NCBI RefSeq assembly: GCF_017168195.1
Contig: NZ_JADNYL010000002.1
Span: 744,001 to 808,000 of the forward strand
Direction of reading: 5' to 3'
Origin: Thalassotalea sp. G2M2-11
Lineage (GTDB): Bacteria; Pseudomonadota; Gammaproteobacteria; Enterobacterales; Alteromonadaceae
Length of the DNA stretch: 64,000 nucleotides
In this document: piece by piece, positions 17,221-26,488 of the stretch
Numbering within the stretch: position 1 is the first letter of the stretch
Layout: each line of letters opens with the position of its first letter
Notes under the pieces: model-generated
What the model saw: the letters and a program-made list of their open reading frames with translations, nothing else
What the model was told of the DNA's origin: nothing
Database searches by the model: none
Made by a program: the position numbers and the translations under genes

Positions 17221-18540
17221 ATAGTCAAGTAACCTTTGTACCCATGAATCAGGACGACCTATGAGCTGCCATTGAGCTTGTCCCTGATTGACTAATTCAT
17301 TGAGCATATCATCATCATCTAATAAACGTTCTATTTGTTGAAGTAAGCTTTCTTGGTTATAGAAATAAAGAATTCCATTGCCTGAATCTAATAATTTCCT
17401 AGTTTGAGCGTTATCCTCTTCTAATAAAGCAACACCACAAGCTAATGCTTCACGGACTTTACCCTTACATTGTTCTCTAAAAGGATACGTTTGCGTATTT
17501 ATACAGACTTTTGTCGCTTGCAAAGCTTTAGCATAATCAGAAATATTTAACGTTTTTTCACCATGCATCACCCCACCAATGTGATGAAAACGCTCCTTAT
17601 AAGTCCTTTGCAAAAAATCAATCCACTTTTTTCTATGTCCAGCAGCACTACCAAATAGAGCGATGTCATACTTTTTTTTAATTGATGAATCAAAATAAAA
17701 AAGATCAGGGTCAAAAATTGTAGGGTGAAAAACAACTTTCTCAGTGTTATGGTGAAACTGATAAGGCGGTAATCCTTTTTTCATATTTTCAATGCGGGTA
17801 ATATTGCTATTTTCAATACAAAGATCATTCCATTGTAAGCAATCTCGCTCAAATGCAAGATAAGGACTATTTTCACTTTCTTCATCATAATCCCACCATA
17901 CAGTAATGAATTTTGTTCCCTTTGCTTTTTTCTTAATTTCTAACCAGTGCTCGACCGGTAAGCAATCCGAAGGATGAGTTGGGCAATAAAAAATAATATC
18001 AGGCTCAAAACATTCAACTTCCTTAAGTATTCTAGCTTGCATTTGTTGATTAAATTCAGCGTTATTATCATTTAAGTAATAAAGTCTGTGTAATGAGAGA
18101 GCAGGCAAACGTTCGCTAAGTTCTTCATAAATAGCTTGTTCATAAGCTTTACTTGAAATAACAACATGCTCACTGTACTGAAGAATGTCATCAGGTGAAA
18201 TAATTAGAACTCCTTCAAGCTCCCCCCCCCATAAAGAACTATCCCTATCAGCTATTGCTTTAATATTAAATTGCTTAAATTGCGCTAAATGTTGTTGAGT
18301 ATGAATACCCGCCCCATAAATCACAACAGGCTTACCCTTCAACCTAATATTAAGGTTAACTATATTTTCTGAAATAATTTCTTTATAGAAATTATCATAT
18401 GTTCTATCAAAACATAAAACACTGTAACTATTTACAAAACTGGACTTAGTAATAGGCGCCACAACTTCTGCTCTCGCTGCACTATCTTGATATCCTTTGA
18501 TTTCAAAATTTTGTACAATAAAAAGCCACTTATACGTCAT
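17215..18540 (-). CDS. Two-domain glycosyltransferase, CgeB-like C-terminus
   Basis: The 441-residue protein has an N-terminal Rossmann-like domain (about 65-150: GKPVVIYGAGIHTQQHLAQF, ADRDSSLWGGELEG, EHVVISSKAYEQ) and a C-terminal glycosyltransferase domain with YDIALFGSAAGHRKKWIDFL, VCINTQTYPFREQ and KVREALACGVALLEEDN, the classical nucleotide-sugar-site region of group-1 or CgeB transferases. It is the last gene of the long minus-strand glycan operon and converges on the sulfotransferase operon with a 6-base overlap. Likely cytoplasmic; it adds an unidentified sugar. Confidence 0.6.
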   Translation of the reverse strand: MTYKWLFIVQNFEIKGYQDSAARAEVVAPITKSSFVNSYSVLCFDRTYDNFYKEIISENIVNLNIRLKGKPVVIYGAGIHTQQHLAQFKQFNIKAIADRDSSLWGGELEGVLIISPDDILQYSEHVVISSKAYEQAIYEELSERLPALSLHRLYYLNDNNAEFNQQMQARILKEVECFEPDIIFYCPTHPSDCLPVEHWLEIKKKAKGTKFITVWWDYDEESENSPYLAFERDCLQWNDLCIENSNITRIENMKKGLPPYQFHHNTEKVVFHPTIFDPDLFYFDSSIKKKYDIALFGSAAGHRKKWIDFLQRTYKERFHHIGGVMHGEKTLNISDYAKALQATKVCINTQTYPFREQCKGKVREALACGVALLEEDNAQTRKLLDSGNGILYFYNQESLLQQIERLLDDDDMLNELVNQGQAQWQLIGRPDSWVQRLLDYL

Positions 18541-18566
18541 ATCACACTCCGTGATGTCGAAAACAT

Positions 18567-19700
18567 TTAAGTAATATTTGAAATATCAATGATATTAGAA
18601 GTATCAATAATAGTGTTCAATGTTCTATTGCTTTGGGTATCTTGCTCATATTTCAAATTTTTCTGATTTAAGCAAAATTTAAAATAAGAGCAGCTATAAC
18701 AAATACTAGGTTCAGCCATTAATTTTTTACGTACATAATTAGCTTTATCCCCATACCATATACTTTCTAAAGTTTCTGTATATATATCACCTATAGCATG
18801 CCTATTACATAGCATAACTTTGCCATCATTCTTAATTCTTACATGAACAAATGGAGAGAGACAATCAACAGGCATTCCCTTCATTTTCCCTAATTGAAGC
18901 TCATTAATTGATAAATGTTCTCTCACCGTAGCATCTTTAATAATTAGATTATTTTTAACTTTATCTGGATAGATCTCTTTTAAGTTTTCAGATACAACCA
19001 AAGCAGAACTTATGATGACATTAAACTCATGTTTTATAGCATAATCAATAGTACTAATAACTTGATTTTTATAATAATCAATATTTGAATAAACAAAATC
19101 AGACTCATTAAGTACGGTATCATTAACCCGATAAACAGCAGCAATCAAGCCAATCGCATTAAACTTTTCCCTCTCTGCAAATTTTACAGTTTCTAATATA
19201 TCAGGAGCATTTTCGTTAATAATAGTGCTGTTAATCGTAAAATAAACATCATCTTTAGTTACACTATTTTTAAACTTTAAAAACCTTTCTGTAACTTTAT
19301 CAAAATTCGCATTAATTCTTATTTTTTCAAAAGAAGTTTTATTAGCACTATCAAATGAAAATGTTACCCGATAAAAATTTACATCTTTTATATCATTGAT
19401 TAATTTATTACTAAATTTAGAGCCATTAGTTGTCATACTAATTTGAAGCCCTTTATCTGATAATTTCTGAACAATTTCAGCAAAGTCTGGATGCATAGTT
19501 GGCTCAAAAGATGTCCCTAAAGCGACATGAGTTCCCTTTGGAAAATGCCCAATGTTATCAAGAAAGCGTTTATCTAGATAAACATTATCAGGCTTCATCA
19601 CACTAACATGACACATAGTACATTTAAAATTACACCCCTGTATGGGTTCTATTTCTATAATTTTGGGCAAAGGAAATTCTGGTAATTCAATGTTATTCAT
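18567..19700 (-). CDS. Radical SAM/SPASM protein
   Basis: The 377-residue protein has the radical SAM cluster motif Cys23-x3-Cys27-x2-Cys30 (GCNFKCTMCHVS), GTSFEPTMHPDF as the substrate-strand region, and a C-terminal SPASM region with CLSPFVHVRIKNDGKVMLC, GDIYTETLESIW and CYSCSYFKFCLNQ for auxiliary clusters. SPASM enzymes modify peptides, sugars or cofactors; this one's substrate is unknown. It overlaps the upstream epimerase/reductase gene by 8 bases. The location suggests modification of the glycan or of its protein acceptor. It is AT-richer than the flanking flagellar genes. Confidence 0.8.
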   Translation of the reverse strand: MNNIELPEFPLPKIIEIEPIQGCNFKCTMCHVSVMKPDNVYLDKRFLDNIGHFPKGTHVALGTSFEPTMHPDFAEIVQKLSDKGLQISMTTNGSKFSNKLINDIKDVNFYRVTFSFDSANKTSFEKIRINANFDKVTERFLKFKNSVTKDDVYFTINSTIINENAPDILETVKFAEREKFNAIGLIAAVYRVNDTVLNESDFVYSNIDYYKNQVISTIDYAIKHEFNVIISSALVVSENLKEIYPDKVKNNLIIKDATVREHLSINELQLGKMKGMPVDCLSPFVHVRIKNDGKVMLCNRHAIGDIYTETLESIWYGDKANYVRKKLMAEPSICYSCSYFKFCLNQKNLKYEQDTQSNRTLNTIIDTSNIIDISNIT

Positions 19701-20643
19701 ATGGTGCCACCCTACTTAAGTAAAATTCAACAGTACTTTTAAGTCCTTGAATTAATGTTATTTTAGGTTTCCAGCCCAACTGAGAAACTAAGGAGTCATC
19801 CAACGACTTTTTCATCATGCCATCGGGTTTGCTTTCATCCAAAAGAATCCCCCCTTGATAGTCAACAATCTGTGCTATAGTTTGAGCCAATTGATAAATA
19901 GAAACGGTTTTTCCTCCCGATAAATTTATCAACTTATCATTGCTGTAATGTTGAGCCAGAAAAACTAATCCTGAAGCCGCATCATCAACGTGCATAAATT
20001 CCCTGAGCGGCTTCCCCGTTCCCCATAAGGTGACACTTGATAATTGCTGCTTTTTCGCCATCACAAATTTATCAATTAACGCCGCAATCACATGCCCTGC
20101 ATTAGGATCAAAATTATCGCCAGGCCCATATAAATTGGTTGGCACAACGGTAATAAAGTCTTTTTGATATTGTTGATGATAAAACTGGCATAACTTAGCC
20201 AGTGAAATTTTCGCTAAGGCATAGGCTTCGTTAGTCGGCTCTAGCGCTCCACTCAGCAAAGAAGATTCAACAATCGGCTGCTCAGACAGTTTAGGATAAA
20301 AGCAAGAAGAACCTAAATTTATCAGCTTTTGTACGCCATATTTTGCCGCACCGTTGATCACGTTAAGCCCTATGGTTAAATTTTCGCTAATAAACTCAAC
20401 CGGCTGAGTTTTATTTGCTTCTATGCCACCCACTTTAGCTGCGCAGTGAAAAACAACCTCAGGTTGCTGCTCTGCTAACCATTGTTCTGTTGCTTGTTGT
20501 CGAGTTAAATCTAGCGCTTTGCGTTCAACCGTTAATAATGTCACTCCCGCGACATTTGCTAGCTGTCGACATATGGCAGAGCCAACCATACCCGTATGGC
20601 CTGTCACCCAAACTCGCTTATTTTCTAAAGTAAAAGTTGTCAC
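19693..20643 (-). CDS. GDP-L-fucose/GDP-L-colitose synthase-like epimerase-reductase
   Basis: Extended SDR, 316 residues, starting at GTG (AGG eight bases upstream). NAD(P) site TGHTGMVGSAI near 14-24, Fcl-type loop GSSCFYPK near 111-118 and catalytic Tyr141-x3-Lys145 (NEAYALAKIS). Fcl converts GDP-4-keto-6-deoxymannose to GDP-L-fucose; ColC does the same 3,5-epimerisation/reduction chemistry on a 3-deoxy substrate. Because a ColD-type dehydratase is two genes upstream, a colitose-like or other 3,6-dideoxy product is plausible. No GDP-mannose 4,6-dehydratase is in the window, so the precursor must come from elsewhere. Confidence 0.75.
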   Translation of the reverse strand: MTTFTLENKRVWVTGHTGMVGSAICRQLANVAGVTLLTVERKALDLTRQQATEQWLAEQQPEVVFHCAAKVGGIEANKTQPVEFISENLTIGLNVINGAAKYGVQKLINLGSSCFYPKLSEQPIVESSLLSGALEPTNEAYALAKISLAKLCQFYHQQYQKDFITVVPTNLYGPGDNFDPNAGHVIAALIDKFVMAKKQQLSSVTLWGTGKPLREFMHVDDAASGLVFLAQHYSNDKLINLSGGKTVSIYQLAQTIAQIVDYQGGILLDESKPDGMMKKSLDDSLVSQLGWKPKITLIQGLKSTVEFYLSRVAPYE

Positions 20644-20651
20644 AAAATCGC

Positions 20652-21605
20652 CTAAACATTACTGTATTTGGTATTAGAAATCATACGGTAGCCCTTAATA
20701 AGCTCCTTAATACCATCATCAAGCGAAACTTGAGGTCTGTAACCCGTTGCTTCTATTTTCGCATTCGAGACTATGTAATCTCGCTTGTCAGGATCTTCTC
20801 CTATCGGCGCCTCTAAAAAGACAAATTTTGGCAAATGCTGCTGAATTTTTTCACATAATTCTTTTTTGGATAAATTAGCATCAGACAAACCTACGTTATA
20901 AGCCTGTCCTTTCATACTATCAAAGTTATTCAAACCATGAATAAATGCATTGGCGACATCTCTGATATGAATAAAATTACGTTTAAAATGCGATTCAAAT
21001 AACACTATCGCACTATCTTTAACGGCTCTATAGACAAAATCATTCACCAATAAATCAAGGCGCATTCTTGGTGACATACCAAAAACAGTAGCTAACCTAA
21101 AGCTAACAGCATTACCTTTAGCTAATACAGCTTGTTCCGCTTCTACTTTACTGGTGCCATATAGGCTAATTGGTCGCAGTGGTGATTCTTCATTACAATA
21201 TTTACCCGCTTCACCGATACCATAACCGCTGTTGGTAATCGGCATCAATAGCTGTTGCTCTTGACTCATTAATTCGGTCAACATCACAACTGCATCCCTA
21301 TTAGTGCTGACGGTTCCAATTTCATCACGACCACAAAGCGGAGCACCAACTAAAGCCGCTAAAGGAATAACAACATCTGCTTTCGCAAGCAATGGCGCTA
21401 TTTGCTTTTTATCCCGGCAATCCCCTCGATAAACATCAAAGTTTGGATTTAAGCATAAAGTGTTTAATGGATCCTGATTAAACATAAAGTTATCTAGTAC
21501 GGTGACTTGATGACCTAAAGCAAGTAATTCAGGTACCAGCACTGAACCTAAATACCCGGCACCACCAGTGATTAATATATTTTTCTTATCTGTTGAGTAC
21601 GTCAT
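20652..21605 (-). CDS. NAD-dependent sugar epimerase/dehydratase (extended SDR)
   Basis: The 317-residue protein has the Rossmann motif ITGGAGYLGSVLV near 13-25, an NSGYGIGE loop and the active-site YGTSKVEAE. It lacks features that would fix it as GalE or RmlB. The start overlaps the stop of the PLP-enzyme gene (TAATG), so it probably handles the same nucleotide-sugar line as the ColD-like dehydratase and Fcl-like reductase. The exact reaction is not assignable; epimerisation or ketoreduction are both possible. Confidence 0.7.
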   Translation of the reverse strand: MTYSTDKKNILITGGAGYLGSVLVPELLALGHQVTVLDNFMFNQDPLNTLCLNPNFDVYRGDCRDKKQIAPLLAKADVVIPLAALVGAPLCGRDEIGTVSTNRDAVVMLTELMSQEQQLLMPITNSGYGIGEAGKYCNEESPLRPISLYGTSKVEAEQAVLAKGNAVSFRLATVFGMSPRMRLDLLVNDFVYRAVKDSAIVLFESHFKRNFIHIRDVANAFIHGLNNFDSMKGQAYNVGLSDANLSKKELCEKIQQHLPKFVFLEAPIGEDPDKRDYIVSNAKIEATGYRPQVSLDDGIKELIKGYRMISNTKYSNV

Positions 21606-22768
21606 TAAAGCTCACCTAAAATTTGATGTAATGTATTAAGTTGTTCAGCCAAGTCAACCGGATGGTTACCAATAAAAAAGCCATAATCATGCGCATAATC
21701 CGCATTAGTCATCTCACCAACTGAAGACCAGTTAAAATACTTAATGGCGTCGTGGCGCAAAAAGTTACCACCTGTGATCATTCTATAGCCTATATCTGCC
21801 TTTTTTAATGCTTCAAATACTTGCTCTCTGCTAATACCAGCTGCTTTTTTTACTATCATAGGAAAACAAAAAGCAGAGCTTTTACCATGTTCTTGTTGAG
21901 TGATAAAACGAGGATCTTGACCGAACAACTGCTGAAAAAGTCCTAAGTTTTTCCGGCGAATCTTAGTGAACTCAGGTAGCTTGGCTAACTGTTCAATACC
22001 AACCACCGCATGCAGTTCACCAGGGCGTACATTATACCCAGGCAAGATAAAGCGATACGCTTCGTTAAAATCATCATGCTGTTTTTCAAATAATAATGAA
22101 TTATCCGGTTGACCTCTGGTCCAGCCATGGTTTCTCAATGATAATGCGAGTTGATAAAGCTCCTCATTATCAGTGACCAGCATTCCCCCTTCCATCGTTG
22201 AAATATGATGTGAAAAGAAGAAACTAAAAGTACCGATATCACCAAAAGTCCCCGCTTTTCGGCCATTTAGTTCAGCATCTAACGATTCACAATTATCTTC
22301 AAGAAAATACAGCCCGTGATGTTTAGCGAAACTCTCAATGACATCTAATGCCGCAGGATTGCCCAAAATACTGACACCAACAATCATTTTTGTCTCAGCT
22401 GTAAGCGCATCTTCTAACGCACTAACATCAATATTCAAGCTATCAAGTTCGACATCAACAAATTTTAATTTCAAGCCATATTGCTGCAACGGATGATAGG
22501 TTGTAGCCCATGATATCGCAGGGACGATAACCTCATCACCCGGCTTCAACGGCGAATCTTTCTTAAAACATAAAGCGGCAGTGGCAATCAGGTTTGCTGA
22601 TGAACCAGAATTCACCATCACTGCATATTTTTTGTCATGATACGCTGCAAATTGCTGCTCAAATTTTTCGACATATTGCCCCATGGTGAAAAAGCCACTA
22701 TCAATGACTTTTTTCAATGCTACATGTTCTTCTTCGCCAAACGTTGGCGTCGCCAATTCATAAAACAT
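21605..22768 (-). CDS. DegT-fold PLP sugar 3-dehydratase, ColD-like
   Basis: The 387-residue protein has the DegT/DnrJ/EryC1 fold, but at the position of the usual PLP lysine it has His188 (TFSFFFSHHISTMEGGM), the hallmark of ColD and E1/RfbH-type 3-dehydratases that remove the C3 hydroxyl rather than transaminate. Following motifs NHGWTR and PGYNVRPGELHAV also resemble ColD (GDP-4-keto-6-deoxymannose 3-dehydratase). So a 3-deoxy sugar is predicted. A GGAGA box precedes the ATG. Whether the nucleotide is GDP, as in the colitose route, is inferred from the neighbouring Fcl-like gene. Confidence 0.8.
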   Translation of the reverse strand: MFYELATPTFGEEEHVALKKVIDSGFFTMGQYVEKFEQQFAAYHDKKYAVMVNSGSSANLIATAALCFKKDSPLKPGDEVIVPAISWATTYHPLQQYGLKLKFVDVELDSLNIDVSALEDALTAETKMIVGVSILGNPAALDVIESFAKHHGLYFLEDNCESLDAELNGRKAGTFGDIGTFSFFFSHHISTMEGGMLVTDNEELYQLALSLRNHGWTRGQPDNSLLFEKQHDDFNEAYRFILPGYNVRPGELHAVVGIEQLAKLPEFTKIRRKNLGLFQQLFGQDPRFITQQEHGKSSAFCFPMIVKKAAGISREQVFEALKKADIGYRMITGGNFLRHDAIKYFNWSSVGEMTNADYAHDYGFFIGNHPVDLAEQLNTLHQILGEL

Positions 22769-22795
22769 AAGTTCTCCACACTAAAGCTGTGATTT

Positions 22796-23989
22796 TTATT
22801 TTTCTCGGATAGTAAGCATGTCAATTAAATCAATACCATCCCAAATATGAGAAAATACTAATGACTGCCCTAAACTGACGACCCTTTTCGCAGTTATCTC
22901 TGTATTAGCCACTTTGCTATTGAGCACATTCTCATCAACACCAAAACAGGCAATGGTTTGACAATGCTCCAACACGTCTAACTGCGCAATGCTCATTAGT
23001 TGCATATCCAGAAAACACCATATCCCGCAGTGAGCATCCACAATTTCTCTCGATATTTCCTCAACAGCGATGAGAGTTAGCATTTGATTTTTTACTTCAG
23101 CGGCTACTGGTCTTTCACTTAAAATGCCAACCTGCTGCCAATACAGTGTTTTTGCAATATATTCTGACTCATTTAGCGGCATTTCGTCGCTGATAGCCAA
23201 TAACTTGGCAGATAACATCTCCCAAAATTGCTGCTGCAAATTTTGCGCCGTATTAAGCCAATAGATCACTTTTGGTGAAGAACACGCTTGTTGATAAAAT
23301 GCTTTAGTATCACTTAATAAGCCATTCACTGCTTCAATCACTTGCTGTGTTGTTTCTAGCTGAATAACAGCAACGGAATACCGATCAGGAAAACAGACAT
23401 CAACAGCATCTGCTTTTGCGGGAATTGCCGATATCGATGATATGGTGTTATTACTACCCCAAATCACTCTGGCATCAGCTAATTTTGATAACTGTTGTGT
23501 AACTTGATCATTTTTTTGATACTGAACTATCTTGATGTAATCTTGGAGAAAATAAAACGCATTATTACTACCAACAAACTGATTCAGTAAATAGATCAAT
23601 TTATCAGCAATGACACTGGTTTGACTACTTAAGCGCAAAATACTGATATTACCAGCAAATAAAGCAACCACCAAAGAATAGAAAAATAAGGTATCAACAT
23701 TACCTGGTGCAATATGAAAAACAATACCTTTTGCTGTTCTTTCTTGCCCTGCATACTGCTTAGCTATTCGTGCTAAGTTTGACTTTCTTAGCCAAAAACC
23801 TAATGCCACAATATTGGCATCTTTTTCTGAGTTACGGATCAAATAACGCCCAAGCTCACTCAAAGTATCTAGTAACTGCTGAGCAAACGGTGCTAATAAT
23901 GTTTCACTATCAATATCAGCGATATGCTGTTTTTCTGATATTAAAGGAAACCGCCAGTTAAGCTCAGTCAAATTAATTTTGTGTGTCAC
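22796..23989 (-). CDS. LuxC-like acyl-CoA/acyl-protein reductase
   Basis: LuxC proteins reduce activated fatty acyl groups to aldehydes with NADPH through an acyl-cysteine. Here the family pattern is seen in GIVFHIAPGNVDTLFFYSLV, GNISILRLSS, VIWGSNNTIS and the active-site region QQACSSPKVIYW with its cysteine. A GTG at 23989 after GAGG is the best start (397 residues); the longer frame would overlap the LuxE-like gene by 44 bases. No luxA/luxB luciferase genes are present, so the protein probably serves glycan synthesis, perhaps reducing a carrier-bound acyl group. LuxC/LuxE-like genes are, from memory, known in some Aeromonas flagellar glycosylation islands. Confidence 0.75.
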   Translation of the reverse strand: MTHKINLTELNWRFPLISEKQHIADIDSETLLAPFAQQLLDTLSELGRYLIRNSEKDANIVALGFWLRKSNLARIAKQYAGQERTAKGIVFHIAPGNVDTLFFYSLVVALFAGNISILRLSSQTSVIADKLIYLLNQFVGSNNAFYFLQDYIKIVQYQKNDQVTQQLSKLADARVIWGSNNTISSISAIPAKADAVDVCFPDRYSVAVIQLETTQQVIEAVNGLLSDTKAFYQQACSSPKVIYWLNTAQNLQQQFWEMLSAKLLAISDEMPLNESEYIAKTLYWQQVGILSERPVAAEVKNQMLTLIAVEEISREIVDAHCGIWCFLDMQLMSIAQLDVLEHCQTIACFGVDENVLNSKVANTEITAKRVVSLGQSLVFSHIWDGIDLIDMLTIREK

Positions 23990-25043
23990 TACAACCTCGC
24001 ACCTGAGCCTGTTCAATACGTCCTAACACACTAAAATACTTTCCTTTACGTCCACATTGACAATCATCTTCACCAAGTAAAATACCAATATCTTCAGTTA
24101 TAATCGCATGGCCAGGATAACTAGTCGGCAATAAAGAATTCACCTGAATAACACCTCGTTCCCCCTTAGGCAACTCTTGCATATTGGCAACATTGATTAT
24201 TTGGATATCACTCCACACTGGACAATGTAAATGCCCCTGTTCACATTCAACATATACAGTTCCTGTTTGTTCAACCATGCCATAGAAATTATGGATATGA
24301 ATATTGCCTAACACCTGTTTTGTTTGTTGCTTAAAAATATCATTAGACACTGCTTGCTGTTGAAGCTTTTTCCATCCTCCGCTATGCAACAAGATCCCTT
24401 GTTTAAACGGATAGCTACGAGCTAAGTTTTGCAATGCTTTAACAAAATATTGCCATACCATAAAAGTAAAACCAAAAATGAAAACCTTCTCATTTTGATA
24501 GCGGCTAAAAAACTCTGTTATCGCGTCTTCATTAATCGACATATCTTCATTTAATGCATAAGTATGATGATAACCAAATAACGATAACCCTTGTATACCG
24601 ACACCTCTAGCCGAATATGAACGTTTATCTTTTATCACATTAGGATGATCAATGATCAACATCGGCAAGCGTTTTTTTCCGAGCCATTGCTTAATAATTT
24701 TGGTTAACACTCGTTGCTGACGGGCAATATTTTCTTTATCCAGCGCTATTTTCGATACTTGTGCAGAAGTGGTACCAGATGAGGTAGTAATTTTTGCAAT
24801 ATTTTGCTGCTCTACACTAGATAAAAAATGATGTTTAAAAATATTTGCTGCTAATGCAATAGGCGGTTGATTTTCTTTAAAAAAAAATCTAGGTTCTACT
24901 GCGTCAATAATACGACGATATGCTAGGCAAGACTGGTAATGATGCTGACTGAGTTTAAAAAGCTCTGTACTAAACAACGCTTTTTTATCGGCTTTGTTCA
25001 GTTGATATACCGGTAATTCAAGCAACTCAGTCCAATTTGCCAT
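23973..25043 (-). CDS. LuxE-like acyl-protein synthetase
   Basis: LuxE activates a carboxylate with ATP and passes the acyl group via a cysteine to LuxC. The 356-residue protein has the adenylate-forming loop KITTSSGTTSAQVSKIAL near 84-101, GVGIQGLSLFGYHH, HNFYGMVEQTGTVYVECEQG and the C-terminal cysteine cluster EDDCQCGRKGKYFSVLGRI typical of the family. It starts within the AMP-ligase stop (TAATG). With the LuxC-like gene it forms a fatty-acid-reductase-like pair; in this context the acyl group could be short and sugar-linked (inference). Confidence 0.75.
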   Translation of the reverse strand: MANWTELLELPVYQLNKADKKALFSTELFKLSQHHYQSCLAYRRIIDAVEPRFFFKENQPPIALAANIFKHHFLSSVEQQNIAKITTSSGTTSAQVSKIALDKENIARQQRVLTKIIKQWLGKKRLPMLIIDHPNVIKDKRSYSARGVGIQGLSLFGYHHTYALNEDMSINEDAITEFFSRYQNEKVFIFGFTFMVWQYFVKALQNLARSYPFKQGILLHSGGWKKLQQQAVSNDIFKQQTKQVLGNIHIHNFYGMVEQTGTVYVECEQGHLHCPVWSDIQIINVANMQELPKGERGVIQVNSLLPTSYPGHAIITEDIGILLGEDDCQCGRKGKYFSVLGRIEQAQVRGCSDTQN

Positions 25044-26488
25044 TAAACATCCCCTAACTGTGAATTAATAACGCTTTGGTAGTCCACTTTTCCTGACGAT
25101 AACCGAGGGATAGTGTTAACCTGTGCAACCTTAATAAACTGGCTATGTACAGATAAATACTGACTTAACTGCGTTTTAATTTGCTTGATATGTTGAAGAA
25201 CATCACCTTGTTCGCCCCGAATTATCTCATTTACTAACACAACAATAAGGGCATCATCTACTCCTGTACAAACAAAGTCACTATTGCTATCTAATTTCAA
25301 TAACTGGCAAATAAAGCGTTCAACCTCATCTAAGCTAATGCGATGTCCTTGAATTTTAATAAATCGTTTTAATCGGCCTGCGATATAAAAATCACCTTCT
25401 CGATCATAATAAGCTAAATCGCCAGTCGCTAAAAAAGCAGGGGCTTGTACAAAAGATAAATCATCTCGCGATTCTGCATAACCCTGCATAACATTCGGTC
25501 CTGAATAACAAAGCTCGCCATTGGTATATTGAGAGTTAACTTTATTTCCTTGTTCATCAATCAACCATAGTTTTCCGTAGGGGATCACTTGACCTATTGA
25601 TGTCGGCTTTTGTATCACTAGTTCCGGCGCTAAAAAACTGATCCGTGCCGTCGCTTCCGTTTGCCCATACATCAGATAAAACTGCTTATCATGGCTCTGG
25701 CACCACTCAGCTAATTGCTCAACCTGTTCAGCCGTCAATTTGCCTCCAGCAACAGCAAAAAAATCGACATCCGCAAATGGCAAACGCTTAAGCCCTAGTT
25801 TCAATAACATCTGATAATGATAGGGCACTCCATAAAAACAACGCACCTGATACTCTTTGAATAATTGCCAAAACTCTCGACTCATTAAGTTTCCATCAGT
25901 TAAAACAAGCATTGCCCCTTGTGCTAAATGACTATGTAAAACAGACAAACCAAAACTATAATGCCAAGGCAAAGTTGTCATTGTGGTCGATGCAGAAGTA
26001 ATTGGTAAAAATTGACAAATAGATTGACAATTTACTGCCAGATTATCATAGCTGAGCTTTACTAACTTTTGACTAGCAGTAGAACCAGAGGTACTAATAA
26101 GTAATGCTATATCAGCATGAATCTGCTTAATTTCATTAGACGATTCAAAGCAGCACCAGTCAATCTGTTCATCACGAATAATCGCATCCACCTGATATAG
26201 CTCAAACATGTCATTGAGTTCATTGTCTGATATTGTTCGTTCAACAAACCACACAGTATGACGGGCTTGTAGCGCGGCTAAATAAAAAACAAGCGTTGAT
26301 AAATTAGGCTCTGCCACGATCACTAGCAGCAATTTATCTTTCGCCGTTAACAACGTCTTAGCTTGCTGCACTTTATCATCAAGCTCTTGATAGCTAATTG
26401 TATAATTTGACTTAGGCTCAACAATCGCAGTTTTAGAGCCGTAATGCTCTGCTAAAATATCAGTATGCCAGAAACAAATGCTGTTCAT
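25043..26488 (-). CDS. AMP-binding acyl/amino-acid adenylating enzyme
   Basis: A 481-residue ANL-superfamily ligase: P-loop STSGSTASQKLVKLS near 132-146, LMYGQTEATARIS, LATGDLAYYDREGDF, hinge GRLKRFIKIQGHRISLDEVE and the C-terminal catalytic lysine in LSSGKVDYQSV. It would activate a carboxylate as acyl-AMP and load it on a thiol, most simply the acyl carrier protein two genes upstream. It follows the SDR gene with no gap (TAA then ATG). The substrate is not readable; fatty, hydroxy or amino acids are all possible. Confidence 0.8.
   Translation of the reverse strand: MNSICFWHTDILAEHYGSKTAIVEPKSNYTISYQELDDKVQQAKTLLTAKDKLLLVIVAEPNLSTLVFYLAALQARHTVWFVERTISDNELNDMFELYQVDAIIRDEQIDWCCFESSNEIKQIHADIALLISTSGSTASQKLVKLSYDNLAVNCQSICQFLPITSASTTMTTLPWHYSFGLSVLHSHLAQGAMLVLTDGNLMSREFWQLFKEYQVRCFYGVPYHYQMLLKLGLKRLPFADVDFFAVAGGKLTAEQVEQLAEWCQSHDKQFYLMYGQTEATARISFLAPELVIQKPTSIGQVIPYGKLWLIDEQGNKVNSQYTNGELCYSGPNVMQGYAESRDDLSFVQAPAFLATGDLAYYDREGDFYIAGRLKRFIKIQGHRISLDEVERFICQLLKLDSNSDFVCTGVDDALIVVLVNEIIRGEQGDVLQHIKQIKTQLSQYLSVHSQFIKVAQVNTIPRLSSGKVDYQSVINSQLGDV

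Noticed and set aside
21605-22768. Ordinary sugar aminotransferase for the DegT-fold gene
   Set aside because: The PLP lysine position is histidine in SHHISTMEGG, which fits a ColD-type dehydratase instead.
22796-25043. Bioluminescence (lux) operon
   Set aside because: LuxC-like and LuxE-like genes are present, but luxA, luxB and luxD are absent, and the neighbours are sugar and acyl-carrier genes.
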